NCBI GenBank assembly: GCA_000242935.3
Contig: CP007053.1
Coordinates: 3,953,001 to 4,017,000 of the forward strand
Direction of reading: 5' to 3'
Length of the DNA stretch: 64,000 nt
Source: Opitutaceae bacterium TAV5
Lineage (GTDB): Bacteria > Verrucomicrobiota > Verrucomicrobiia > Opitutales > Opitutaceae
Positions 23,771 through 31,431 of this stretch are shown one piece after another. Within the stretch, counting starts at the first letter, position 1; each line of letters begins with the position of its first letter. The translations under genes and the position numbers were made by a program. The notes beneath the pieces are model-generated. The model searched no databases, was not told the DNA's origin, and was given only the letters and a program-made list of their open reading frames with translations.

Positions 23771-24688
23771 TCAGCCGAGCAGGTTTTTCAGCGCGGTGAG
23801 GTATTTTTGCTGCGTGTTGCGGATGACTTCGGCGGGAAGCGCGGGCGCGGGGGGCTTCTGGTCCCACTTGATGGCGAGGAGGTGGTCGCGGACGTACTGC
23901 TTGTCGTAGCTCGGCGGCGACTGGTCGGGGGCGTATTCGTCGGCAGGCCAGTAGCGCGAGGAGTCGGGCGTGAGGATTTCGTCGATGAGGACGAGGTTGC
24001 CGGCGGCGTCGGTGCCAAATTCGAATTTCGTGTCGGCGAGGATCATGCCGGCCTTGGCCGCCTTGTCGTGCCCGAGCTGGTACAGGGCGAGGCTGGCGGT
24101 CTTGACCTTTTCGTAGAGTCCGGGTCCGACGATGGCGGCGCCTTGTTCGTCGTTGATGTGCTCGTCGTGTTCGCCCTTGGGGGCTTTCGTCGTGGGGGTG
24201 AAGAGCGGCGAGGGGAGTCGTTCGGCCTGGCGAAGGCCGGCGGGCAGTTGGTGGCCGCAGACTTCGCCGGTCTTTTTGTAGGAGGACCAGCCGCTGCCGG
24301 CGAGGTAGCCGCGGACGATGCATTCGATGGCGAGGGGCTTCAGCTTGCGGACGATCATCGAGCGGAGCTGGATGTCGCGGCTGGTGATGCCGCGGCGGGC
24401 GAACTCGGCTGCCTGGTCGGGGAGCAGGTGGTTTTCGATGATGCCGGCCTGCGCGGCCTGGGCGAACCACCAGTTGCTGATCTGGGTGAGGATGATGCCC
24501 TTGCCCGGGATGCCGTCCGGGAGGATGACGTCGAACGCGGAGAGGCGGTCGCTCGCGGCGATGAGGAGGGCGTCGCCGAGATCGAAGTTCTCACGAACTT
24601 TGCCGGTGGCGATTTTCGGAAACGGAAGTCCGTCGATAGAGGTGACGGCCTGGGCGGGAAGGGCGTTGGCGATTTCGGCAGAGGTCAT
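23771..24688 (-). CDS. purC: SAICAR synthetase
   Basis: A 305-residue phosphoribosylaminoimidazole-succinocarboxamide synthase, the ATP-dependent step joining aspartate to CAIR in purine synthesis. Motifs seen are GKVRENFDLG at the phosphate-binding start, ASDRLSAFDVILPDGIPGKG, ECIVRGYLAGSGWSSY, TPTTKAPKGEHDEH, and the metal-binding region LVLIDEILTPDSSRYW. Length fits the longer, eukaryote-like SAICAR synthetase branch (about 300 residues). Confidence 0.97.
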   Translation of the reverse strand: MTSAEIANALPAQAVTSIDGLPFPKIATGKVRENFDLGDALLIAASDRLSAFDVILPDGIPGKGIILTQISNWWFAQAAQAGIIENHLLPDQAAEFARRGITSRDIQLRSMIVRKLKPLAIECIVRGYLAGSGWSSYKKTGEVCGHQLPAGLRQAERLPSPLFTPTTKAPKGEHDEHINDEQGAAIVGPGLYEKVKTASLALYQLGHDKAAKAGMILADTKFEFGTDAAGNLVLIDEILTPDSSRYWPADEYAPDQSPPSYDKQYVRDHLLAIKWDQKPPAPALPAEVIRNTQQKYLTALKNLLG

Positions 24689-25055
24689 TGGATGATGGAA
24701 AACGGATAGAAAAAAGGAGTGCGCGGGTTTTGCCAGTGTTTTGGGTGGATTTCCTGACCACGGATTACACGGATGAAAGCTTCTTCTTTGAAGTACTTAT
24801 CTTGTCTCTGAAACTATGCTGAAAAATCGTGCGCCAAAGCGTATGATCTCCCTATGGAACAGGATCATTTTGAATAAACCGCTGAAAGACGCTAACGGAC
24901 GCTAAACCGGATTTTTCCGATTGTCCGGTTTTTAGCGACCGTTAGCGACCTTTAGCGGTCTCCCTCTCTTCGGTTGCCGCTCTGCCGCCCCGTGAAAATC
25001 CGTGATTCAAAAAATGGAGTTCAGGCTTCGCGTTACCGGGGACGACGAAGCGAGA
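24689..25055. other. Intergenic region purC-argD
   Basis: No gene is seen in 367 bp. The middle holds a periodic hairpin (separate entry). Around it is a degenerate outer pair, CCACGGATTACACGGATG at about 24758-24776 facing AATCCGTGATTC at about 24997-25009. The remainder, about 24780-24870, is AT-richer than the genes and presumably contains the purC promoter. Confidence 0.5.
24878..24959. repeat. Hairpin with 10-bp-periodic arms
   Basis: The left arm (24878-24910) reads as a degenerate array of GACGCTAACG units. The right arm (24925-24959) is its near complement with AGCGACCGTT units, and the loop is about 14 bp. It lies 3' of argD. The design, tandem units within inverted arms, matches 349-455 and 58157-58291 although the units differ. 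Confidence 0.8.
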
Positions 25056-26270
25056 TCAGCCTTGGAGCACGCTGCGGATGATCCCGATGCTGCGGGCGAG
25101 CTCGGCGGGCGTGGCGGTGAGCGGCGGGAGGAGGCGGAAGACATTGTTGCCGGAGAGCGGCACGAGCAGGCCGGCCTCGCGCAGGGCGGCGGCGAAGGGC
25201 GCGGGATCGGATGTGAGCTGGATGCCGACGAGGTAACCCTGGCCGCGGATCGCCGCGACCTTTTGCGGGAAATCGGTGACGAGCTGGCGGAGAGCGGCGT
25301 GCCACGCCGGGCTGTGGCGGGTGACGGCGTCGAGGAGGTTTTCTTTCTCGATCACGTCGAGGACGGCGAGGGCGGCGGCGCACGCGAGCGGGGTGCCGCC
25401 AAAGGTGGTGCCGTGCATGCCGGGCTGGAAGAGATCGGCGGATTTTTCGCCGATCCAGACCGCCCCGATGGGCATGCCGCCGCCGAGCCCCTTGGCCATG
25501 CCGATGGCATCGGGCCGGATGCCGGCATGCTCGAAGGCGTAGAACTTGCCCGTGCGGCCGATGCCGCATTGCACCTCGTCGAGGAGGAGCAGGAGGTTGT
25601 GGCGGTTGCAGAGGTCGCGCAGGCCGTGGAGGAATTCTGTCGTGGCAGGATTGATACCGCTCTCGCCCTGGATCGTCTCGATGAAGATGGCGGCGGTCTG
25701 GTCGTCGACGAGCGCTTCGAAGGACGCGAGGTTGTTGAGTTCGCCGAAGGCGAAGCCGGGGACGAGCGGGCGGAAACCGTGCTGGATTTTTTCCTGCGGG
25801 GTGGCGCTCATGCCGCCGTAGGTGCGGCCGTGGAAGGCGTTTTTGGCGCAGATGATCTTGAAAATCCTGCCTTCCTCGCCGCCGGCGCGCTTCACGCCGT
25901 GAAGGCGCGCGAGTTTGATCAGGCCCTCGTTGGCTTCGGCGCCGCTGTTGCAGAAAAAGACGCGGCCGGGGCCGGCGTAACCGACGAGGCGGCGGGCGAG
26001 TTCGCCCTGGTTGGGATTGCGGAAGAGGTTGCTGACGTGGATGAGTTCGGCGGCCTGGCGCTGGACGGCGGCGACCCAGTGCGGGTGGCAATGCCCGAGC
26101 GCGCTGACGGCGATGCCTGAGGTGAAGTCGAGGTAGTCGCGTCCGGTGTCGTCCCACACGTGCGCGCCGCGTCCGCGCGTGAGCGTGAGGGCGGGGCGAC
26201 CGTAGTTCCTGAGGACATACGCATCGTAGAGCTCGGCGGTGGTGGTGCGGACTTGCGTGATGGTGGACAT
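25056..26270 (-). CDS. argD: Acetylornithine aminotransferase
   Basis: A 404-residue class III PLP aminotransferase of arginine synthesis, converting N-acetylglutamate semialdehyde to N-acetylornithine. Motifs are YLDFTSGIAVSALGHCHP at the N-terminus, FFCNSGAEANEGLIKLAR for the PLP-phosphate loop, LLLLDEVQCGIGRTGKFYA carrying the PLP-pyridine Asp, and AKGLGGGMPIGAVW with the Schiff-base Lys. It follows argB by 73 bp on the same strand. Close relatives also act on succinylornithine or N-acetyl-lysine, but the argB partner favours arginine synthesis. Confidence 0.95.
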   Translation of the reverse strand: MSTITQVRTTTAELYDAYVLRNYGRPALTLTRGRGAHVWDDTGRDYLDFTSGIAVSALGHCHPHWVAAVQRQAAELIHVSNLFRNPNQGELARRLVGYAGPGRVFFCNSGAEANEGLIKLARLHGVKRAGGEEGRIFKIICAKNAFHGRTYGGMSATPQEKIQHGFRPLVPGFAFGELNNLASFEALVDDQTAAIFIETIQGESGINPATTEFLHGLRDLCNRHNLLLLLDEVQCGIGRTGKFYAFEHAGIRPDAIGMAKGLGGGMPIGAVWIGEKSADLFQPGMHGTTFGGTPLACAAALAVLDVIEKENLLDAVTRHSPAWHAALRQLVTDFPQKVAAIRGQGYLVGIQLTSDPAPFAAALREAGLLVPLSGNNVFRLLPPLTATPAELARSIGIIRSVLQG

Positions 26271-26343
26271 GGGAAGTGCAGAATGCGGGGAATCCGGTTT
26301 CCGGAATTTCTGATCTGAAACTGACGGAACCGAAGGCGGAGGC

Positions 26344-27228
26344 CTAGGTGTGGACGATTTCGGTGCCGATGCCGCGGTCGGTGAAAATTTCGAGAAGGAG
26401 AGAGTGGGGGAGGCGGCCGTCGATGAAGTGGACGCGGTGGACGCCTTCGTTGAGGGCGCGGACGGCGCTCATGACTTTCGGTCGCATGCCCTTGTCGATG
26501 ACGCCGGTGCGCTTGAGCTCGTCGACGTCGCCGATGCGCAGAGTGGAGATGAGAGAATCGGGATTGGACGGGTCGGCAAGGAGGCCGGGGACGTCGCTCA
26601 TGAAAACGAGGCGGCGGGCGCGCATGGCGGCGGCGACACGGCTGGCGACGAGGTCGGCATTGACGTTGTAGGGTTTGCCGTCGAGGCCTTCGGCGACGGG
26701 CGAGATGACGGGGATGTTGCCGTCGGCGATTTCTTTTTTGATGAGCTTCACCTTTACCTCGGTGACTTCGCCGACGTAACCGAGATCGACGGGGTTGCCA
26801 TCGTCGTCGATGGTGAGTTTTTCGCAGACGAGGACCGTGTCGCCGGGGAGGCCCTTGGGGCGGGCGCGGGCGAGAGCGATGGCATCGCAGACATCCTTGT
26901 TGACGACATCGTTGAGGGTGCGCTTGACGATGCCGACGGTGGCTTCGTCGGTGATGCGCATGCCGTTGCGGGCGAATTGCGCCTGGATGCCGGACTCCTT
27001 CATGGCGCGTGTGATGGCCTTGCCGCCGCCGTGGACGACGACGACATTGATGCCGCAGGCGGCGAGAAAGGCGATGTCGTAGGCCACGCGGTTGCGCACG
27101 GCGGGATCGGGATCGTCCATGAAGCTGCCGCCGTATTTGACTACGAAGGTGGAGCCGCGGAAGCCCTGGATATAGGGGAGGGCCTCGAGGAGGACCTTCG
27201 CCTTGGAAGTGATTTCGGCAACGTTCAT
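26344..27228 (-). CDS. argB: Acetylglutamate kinase
   Basis: A 294-residue kinase phosphorylating N-acetylglutamate. The start [20 protein letters not shown] was chosen as the family start; a longer in-frame reading to 27300 adds a non-conserved tail. Motifs are [12 protein letters not shown] for the ATP-phosphate loop, [11 protein letters not shown], the arginine-site helix [19 protein letters not shown], and [14 protein letters not shown]. It is the first gene of an argB-argD pair. Confidence 0.96.
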   Translation of the reverse strand: MNVAEITSKAKVLLEALPYIQGFRGSTFVVKYGGSFMDDPDPAVRNRVAYDIAFLAACGINVVVVHGGGKAITRAMKESGIQAQFARNGMRITDEATVGIVKRTLNDVVNKDVCDAIALARARPKGLPGDTVLVCEKLTIDDDGNPVDLGYVGEVTEVKVKLIKKEIADGNIPVISPVAEGLDGKPYNVNADLVASRVAAAMRARRLVFMSDVPGLLADPSNPDSLISTLRIGDVDELKRTGVIDKGMRPKVMSAVRALNEGVHRVHFIDGRLPHSLLLEIFTDRGIGTEIVHT

Positions 27229-27647
27229 CAGGTCGGGTTTCTGGATAGGAAAAAAGGCTTGGCGCGCGAGCGGGAGGGGAGGGGGATGCGCGTCGGTCAC
27301 GAGGACACGCCGGTGGCTGCAAAGCGGTGCTTTGTGGCGGATTGATATGCGGCGGAAGTGGAAACGCTCACGTTCTGGAAAACAGGGTCCATGCGTAAAG
27401 CGGGTGCGGCCGGTTTTTCCACACTAATCTCACCGGGGACAGCGAGATTCCGGAGAGGGCGGGGCCGACAGGGGCGCGCAGGCGCGTCCGACACGGACGT
27501 GGCGACAACCTCTCCTCGACGCTCAACGAAACACGGGCTGGAAGCCCGTGCCACGGCGATCCGGCGGCTTCGCCGTCGGCGGGCGGGACGCCCGCGCCAC
27601 ACAGGCTGGCCCGGAAATTGCTCTCCGGCTGGTGTCTATCCGTTCCC
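27229..27647. other. Intergenic region argB-hupE
   Basis: 419 bp between divergent genes with no credible ORF. It contains the argB and hupE promoter regions and, at 27531-27600, a palindromic composite repeat (separate entry). Short ORFs here translate the repeats and are not genes. Confidence 0.5.
27531..27600. repeat. 70-bp composite palindromic repeat
   Basis: Opens ACACGGGCTGGAAGCCCGTG, continues through GGCGGCTTCGCCGTCGG, and closes GGCGGGACGCCCGCGCCAC. Apart from about three substitutions and a one-base indel it equals 4699-4769, 22.8 kb away, so the three palindromes travel as one unit. Confidence 0.85.
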
Positions 27648-28247
27648 ATGAAAATCACCCGCTTCCCGCTTCGTTCCGTATTTCTGCTTGTTGGTCTCGT
27701 CGTTCTGCCTGCGCTGGCGCAGGCCCATCCCGGTCATGACGGCGGGCATGAACTGACCTGGGACTTCGGCGGCGGGTTCGCACATCCGTTCACCGGCTGG
27801 GATCATTTGCTGGCGATGACGGCCGTGGGGCTCTGGACCGCGATTCTCGGGGGTCGCGCGCGCTGGCTGGTGCCGTCGGCGTTTGTCGGTCTGATGGTGA
27901 CGGGGGCGGTGGTGGCGATTTCCGGGTTTGTCATTCCGGGCGTCGAGCAGGGCATCGCGGCCTCGTTGCTCGCGCTCGGATTGCTGATCGCATTCGCCGT
28001 GCGGCTGCCGGTTGCGGCCGGGATGGCGGTGACGGGGTTGTTTGCGATTTTCCACGGCATGGCGCACGGCGCGGAGATGCCGGCGTCGGCGAGCGCATTT
28101 TCGTATGCGTCGGGGTTTGTAGTGGCTACCGTGATACTCCATGCGGCCGGTCTGGCGCTTGGCATGGCTCTGCAAAAACGGACGGTGATCGCCCGCGTGG
28201 CCGGGGGTCTCGTGGCGGCGGGCGGGTTGCTGGCGTTTGCGCTGTGA
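27648..28247 (+). CDS. hupE: HupE/UreJ family metal transporter
   Basis: A 199-residue membrane protein with a signal-like first helix (VFLLVGLVVLPALAQA). A His-rich mature start, HPGHDGGHE, comes next, then the family motif HPFTGWDHLLAM and five further helices, one holding HGMAHGAE. HupE/UreJ proteins are thought to import nickel for hydrogenase or urease. No such enzyme gene is nearby, so its metalloenzyme partner is elsewhere or the metal is different (cobalt is another option). The start at 27648 was chosen over an upstream in-frame ATG inside repeat-derived sequence. Confidence 0.9.
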   Translation: MKITRFPLRSVFLLVGLVVLPALAQAHPGHDGGHELTWDFGGGFAHPFTGWDHLLAMTAVGLWTAILGGRARWLVPSAFVGLMVTGAVVAISGFVIPGVEQGIAASLLALGLLIAFAVRLPVAAGMAVTGLFAIFHGMAHGAEMPASASAFSYASGFVVATVILHAAGLALGMALQKRTVIARVAGGLVAAGGLLAFAL

Positions 28248-28290
28248 AGAGGCGACAGGCGGGCCGGACCGGCGACGCCGTGCCGATGCA

Positions 28291-28312
28291 GGGGCGCCGC
28301 TTGCGGCGCCCG
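28291..28312. repeat. Left copy of 22-bp palindrome flanking the insertion sequence
   Basis: A GGGCGCCGC / GCGGCGCCC stem with a TT loop and one extra base at each end (G before, G after). It is identical base for base with 30017-30038, on the other side of the element, and is preceded by TGCCGATGCAG as in the uninterrupted repeat near 23760. Confidence 0.9.
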
Positions 28313-28335
28313 CTGGAGTTTGGCGGACCGGAGAG

Positions 28336-29826
28336 TCAGTTATGGGAGTAGAACAGGGCGGAGGCGAGGTCGGTGGAGGGTTTATGCGACTTGGTGTTCG
28401 AGGAGGAGCGGGAGCAGAAGTGGGATAAACTCTCGCGGCGGAGGTGGCGGGCCCAGAGTTCGACGCGCAGTTGGTTGATGAGCAAGCCGGTGGTGGCGCG
28501 GCGCGGGGGCTCGCGGCGGCGCCATTTGGCCAAGGGCACCGACGGGGGCAGTTTGTCCGCGCCATAGGTGTGATGCGCGGCAAGCAGCAAAAGGGCATAC
28601 GCGGCCACCGCGCAGGCAGGCTGGCGGCGCACCGCCTCCGGCTCCCTGACCTGTGCCTCGCTTACGCCCAGCAGACACTTTTCATCCCGGAAGTTCACCT
28701 CGATGTCCCAGCGCCAGAGGTATTCCTGCAGGATGTCTTCGAGCGGCACGTCCGGGTTGGTGCAAATCAGGCAGGCAGGCTGGCGGTAGAGCAGCTTGCC
28801 TGCTTTTTTCAACCGGTAGCCCAGGGGGGCGATCACCATCACCCGGACCAAGGTATCGACTCCGGTGATACGGGCCAGCACCGGCCCCAGTGTTTTGATC
28901 TTGAAATCGTGGCGCTTTTCCGCCGCGAAGGCCGGCACCCGGCTCCACCCGACGGTCTGGTCGGTGCGCAACTGTTCCGGCGTGGGCAGGGTGTCGCCAT
29001 ACTTGCGGGGGCGTCCCTTTTTGCCGGGCCGCGCCTGGCAGGGCGCGTAGAGCACGGTGTCTTTGCGCACCCGGCCGATCAGGACGGTGTTCTCCGGCAG
29101 CTGGCGCAACACCGTGCGGTTGGTGAAGCGTCCGTCGCTTACCCAGTGGATAGGGCGCGCGGTCGCGGTGCGCAGGTGCGCCATCCGCCCGGCGGCGACT
29201 TCGTTGATGTTGGCCTGTTTGCGGGCCTCGACGTAGGCCTTCTGCGTTCGGGTATCGGCGTGGCGCGAAGGTTTTTTGGGCAGCGGGGCCTCCTGCCAGT
29301 CCACCGGCACCAGCCGGGCCGAACCGTCGGCGGCGGGGAGGGCCGCGCAGAACTGCAGCACACGCTGGCCCCAGACAAAGTTGAGGTTGAACGGCGGGCC
29401 GAGCGGATCCTTGCGCCAGCCGCAGCCGGGGATGCAGCGGCCGGTTTTGCGGGTGATGGAGTCATCCAGCGCGACCACCCAGGGCCGGGCGGCATCGGTG
29501 GCCGCCAGCGCCTCGTGTTGCACGTGCGCGAAGACCGGATCGACCGGCAGGCGTTGCAGCAGGCGATACTGCGCCGACCAGTCCCGGTGTTGCGCCCCGG
29601 CCGTGCTCAGGGCTCCGGTCACCGTGTGGCGACCCAGATTAAGCAGACCGGCCAGCCACTGGGTGCGCGCCCGGGTAAAATCCCCGGGCGAGCCGAAGGC
29701 GGGGGCCAGCCCGTCGAGCAGGGAATCGAAGGCTTCGCTCAACGACGCTTTTTTTTTACCGGGACCGGATCGGGCGGAACCTCGCGCCGGGAAACGATCA
29801 GGTGGCCCTTGTCGTGGATCGTCCAC
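28336..29826 (-). CDS. IS4-like DDE transposase
   Basis: A 496-residue reading frame from a GTG codon. An RNase H-like transposase core is visible: first Asp in VVALDDSITRKTG, second Asp in HWVSDGRFTN, and Glu in YLWRWDIEVNFRDEK, followed by a helical tail with Arg/Lys-rich end. The first 27 residues overlap, in another frame, the end of an AbrB-like ORF. A run of nine A's on the coding strand (29749-29757) is positioned for -1 slippage from that ORF into this frame. The GTG may therefore not be the natural start. The frame is otherwise uninterrupted. Confidence 0.88.
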   Translation of the reverse strand: MDDPRQGPPDRFPARGSARSGPGKKKASLSEAFDSLLDGLAPAFGSPGDFTRARTQWLAGLLNLGRHTVTGALSTAGAQHRDWSAQYRLLQRLPVDPVFAHVQHEALAATDAARPWVVALDDSITRKTGRCIPGCGWRKDPLGPPFNLNFVWGQRVLQFCAALPAADGSARLVPVDWQEAPLPKKPSRHADTRTQKAYVEARKQANINEVAAGRMAHLRTATARPIHWVSDGRFTNRTVLRQLPENTVLIGRVRKDTVLYAPCQARPGKKGRPRKYGDTLPTPEQLRTDQTVGWSRVPAFAAEKRHDFKIKTLGPVLARITGVDTLVRVMVIAPLGYRLKKAGKLLYRQPACLICTNPDVPLEDILQEYLWRWDIEVNFRDEKCLLGVSEAQVREPEAVRRQPACAVAAYALLLLAAHHTYGADKLPPSVPLAKWRRREPPRRATTGLLINQLRVELWARHLRRESLSHFCSRSSSNTKSHKPSTDLASALFYSHN

Positions 29827-29941
29827 TCGACCGTCTCGCCCTTGGCGAAGTCCATCGCCTGCGCGATGGGGCGGGGAAGTTGATGTAATACTGCGCGGTT
29901 TCCTTGCGCTGGATGCATTGAACTTTGGTTGGATAGCCCAT
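29739..29941 (-). pseudogene. AbrB/SpoVT-like first ORF of the insertion sequence, frameshifted
   Basis: From ATG at 29941 the frame reads MGYPTKVQCIQRKETAQYYI. After a C-rich stretch (29868-29876) the recognisable continuation, AQAMDFAKGETVEWTIHDKG then HLIVSRREVPPDPVPVKKKRR, is in a frame one base away. One added C restores a 67-residue AbrB-type DNA-binding ORF ending TGA at 29739. In this copy the ORF is therefore broken by a single missing base. Similar small ORFs precede transposases of this kind in other elements (from memory of the family). Confidence 0.75.
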
Positions 29942-30016
29942 GAAGGAAACTAGTATTATAACTAGATATTTAATCAAGCCTTTCCTGCTGCAAAACTAGT
30001 CAGCGCCAAACTCCAG

Positions 30017-30098
30017 GGGGCGCCGCTTGCGGCGCCCGCGCCAGCCGGACGAAGCCTCCCATCCCGTTCGCGGGCTTCGCAAGCGAAGCCCCTACAGC
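30017..30098. repeat. Right copy of the 22-bp palindrome and a neighbouring palindrome
   Basis: 30017-30038 repeats 28291-28312 exactly and continues into CGCCAGCCGG, the right flank of the intact repeat near 23730. A second palindrome of the same class, GGGCTTCGC-AA-GCGAAGCCC, follows at about 30075-30094. Confidence 0.85.
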
Positions 30099-30143
30099 GC
30101 AAGCGGTCCCGTTTCCGGAAACAAAACGTGTGAAATATGCGGG

Positions 30144-30725
30144 CTACGGGACGGCGTGCCGGAGCGGTTCGTACAGGAACAGAGCGCAGAGTGTCAGGCT
30201 GTGGGTGATACCGCCGGTGCGGGCGAGCGTGTAGACGTCGTCGGCCGGGAGCAGCGCCATCTGGAGTTCCTCGTCGGCATCCCAGGCCTGCGCGTGCAGC
30301 GGCTCGACGCCGTCGGCGAGCACGAAGTGGCAATGGTTGTTCATGATCGCCGGATTCGGGCGGATGCTGCCGAGCAGCCGCGCCTTGCCGCCGCCATAGC
30401 CGGTTTCTTCCTGCAACTCGCGCAGGCCGGCGACGACGGGATCCTCGCCGCGCTCGATGATGCCTCCGGGGATCTCCCACGAGAATCCGTCCGAACCGTA
30501 GCGGAACTGGTTGACGAGGACGATGCGGTTGTCGGTCGTGCGGGCGACGATGTTGACCCAGTCGGGTGCGTCGATGACAACGAAATCACGCTCCACGGCG
30601 CGACGCGGGTGGCGAAAGCGCACACTCTGCAAATCGAAGACGCGGGTGCTCGCCAGCGTGCGCTGGTCGAGGCGTTCCCAGCGGGGCGGAAGCGGTGTGG
30701 TGGCGAGTTCTTCGGGCGGTTGCAT
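30144..30725 (-). CDS. Nudix hydrolase (ADP-ribose pyrophosphatase-like)
   Basis: A 193-residue Nudix enzyme. The Nudix box runs GIIERGEDPVVAGLRELQEE then TGYGG, with the catalytic Glu cluster REL-x-EE. Upstream strands VVIDAPDWVNIVARTTDNRI and QFRYGSDGFSWEIPGG match the NudF/ADP-ribose pyrophosphatase group. Start: ATG at 30725, two codons after a GTG. The gene begins just below a terminator for the LysM gene. Confidence 0.9.
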   Translation of the reverse strand: MQPPEELATTPLPPRWERLDQRTLASTRVFDLQSVRFRHPRRAVERDFVVIDAPDWVNIVARTTDNRIVLVNQFRYGSDGFSWEIPGGIIERGEDPVVAGLRELQEETGYGGGKARLLGSIRPNPAIMNNHCHFVLADGVEPLHAQAWDADEELQMALLPADDVYTLARTGGITHSLTLCALFLYEPLRHAVP

Positions 30726-30733
30726 CGGCACAC

Positions 30734-30765
30734 AAAAAAGCCTCCCCTCGACGAAGAGGGGAGGC
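30734..30765 (-). terminator. Rho-independent terminator of the LysM gene
   Basis: Read on the minus strand: a perfect 10-bp stem GCCTCCCCTC / GAGGGGAGGC (30756-30765 with 30740-30749), 6-base loop, then six U's (30739-30734). It lies 45 bp past the LysM stop. Confidence 0.9.
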
Positions 30766-30809
30766 GAAAATGGTTTCGACGCGAATCTTGTGGCTAAAAG
30801 GGCGGGAGA

Positions 30810-31364
30810 TCAGCGCTGGGGAAGCTTCAGTTTCTGGCCGACGTGGAGGCGGTTCCAGTTGACCTCGGGGTTGACGGCCATGAGGTCGGCGAGTTTCACG
30901 CCGTTGGCGGTGGCGATTTTGGTGCCGGTATCACCGCTCTTGACGATGTACTCGTCGGCGCCGGCGACGGCGGGTGTGCGGGCGGCGGAGCCGGTCTGCT
31001 GGTTACCGGCGGTGGGCGCGGCTGCGGCGGGGGCGGGGCGGCGGGAGACGGCTTCCTGAAGTTTCACGATCTCGCCACGGATGTCCTGGATGGCGGCGCC
31101 GGCATTCTGGAAGGCGGTGGCCGTGTCGCGCTGGACTCCGTCGACACGCTTGTCCACCTGGCTGGCAAGGGCGGTAGCATTCTGCGCCTGGTCCTCCGCG
31201 GCGGAGGCGCGGGAGGCGATATCACCATGGCTGACAAGCTGCTTGTTGATGGTGGATACTTTGGCAAGAGCAACGCCACCAAGCACAAGGCCGATGACGC
31301 CAAGGATGACGCCGGCCACCGGAAGGTAGCTGGAGCCGTTACTGTCGCGAGAAATAGTGTCCAT
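30810..31364 (-). CDS. Membrane-anchored LysM domain protein
   Basis: A 184-residue protein. The start MDTISRDSNG was chosen; the upstream extension is not conserved-looking. One membrane segment (LPVAGVILGVIGLVLGGVAL, about 14-33) follows, then a coiled-coil stretch (residues 40-100, Ala/Gln/Asp-rich heptads), a Pro/Ala linker, and a C-terminal LysM domain EYIVKSGDTGTKIATANGVK...VNWNRLHVGQKLKLPQR that should bind peptidoglycan. The topology suggests an inner-membrane tether to the wall. prmC lies 67 bp upstream and a strong terminator follows. Confidence 0.88.
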   Translation of the reverse strand: MDTISRDSNGSSYLPVAGVILGVIGLVLGGVALAKVSTINKQLVSHGDIASRASAAEDQAQNATALASQVDKRVDGVQRDTATAFQNAGAAIQDIRGEIVKLQEAVSRRPAPAAAAPTAGNQQTGSAARTPAVAGADEYIVKSGDTGTKIATANGVKLADLMAVNPEVNWNRLHVGQKLKLPQR

Positions 31365-31431
31365 GAAGGTGTAAGAGTTGGGAGTGAATCGGTAGGCGCA
31401 GGAGGCGGGTAATTCAAGCAGAGAAGTAACT

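Larger units (their letters stand above)
28313..30016 (-). mobile_element. Insertion sequence, about 1.70 kb, DDE transposase with AbrB-like first ORF
   Basis: Bounded by 13-bp inverted ends CTGGAGTTTGGCG (28313-28325 and, complemented, 30004-30016). Just inside, both ends carry a further loose similarity (AGTCAGT at left, TGACTAGT at right). A 22-bp palindrome is duplicated directly outside both ends. It carries a transposase gene and a damaged upstream AbrB-like ORF. The IS family is not certain; the catalytic pattern is IS4-like. Confidence 0.85.

Noticed and set aside
27297-27602. Small minus-strand ORF between argB and hupE reading ARASSP/RPARRRR
   Set aside because: It translates palindromic repeats that recur in intergenic DNA; no start context or conservation is visible.
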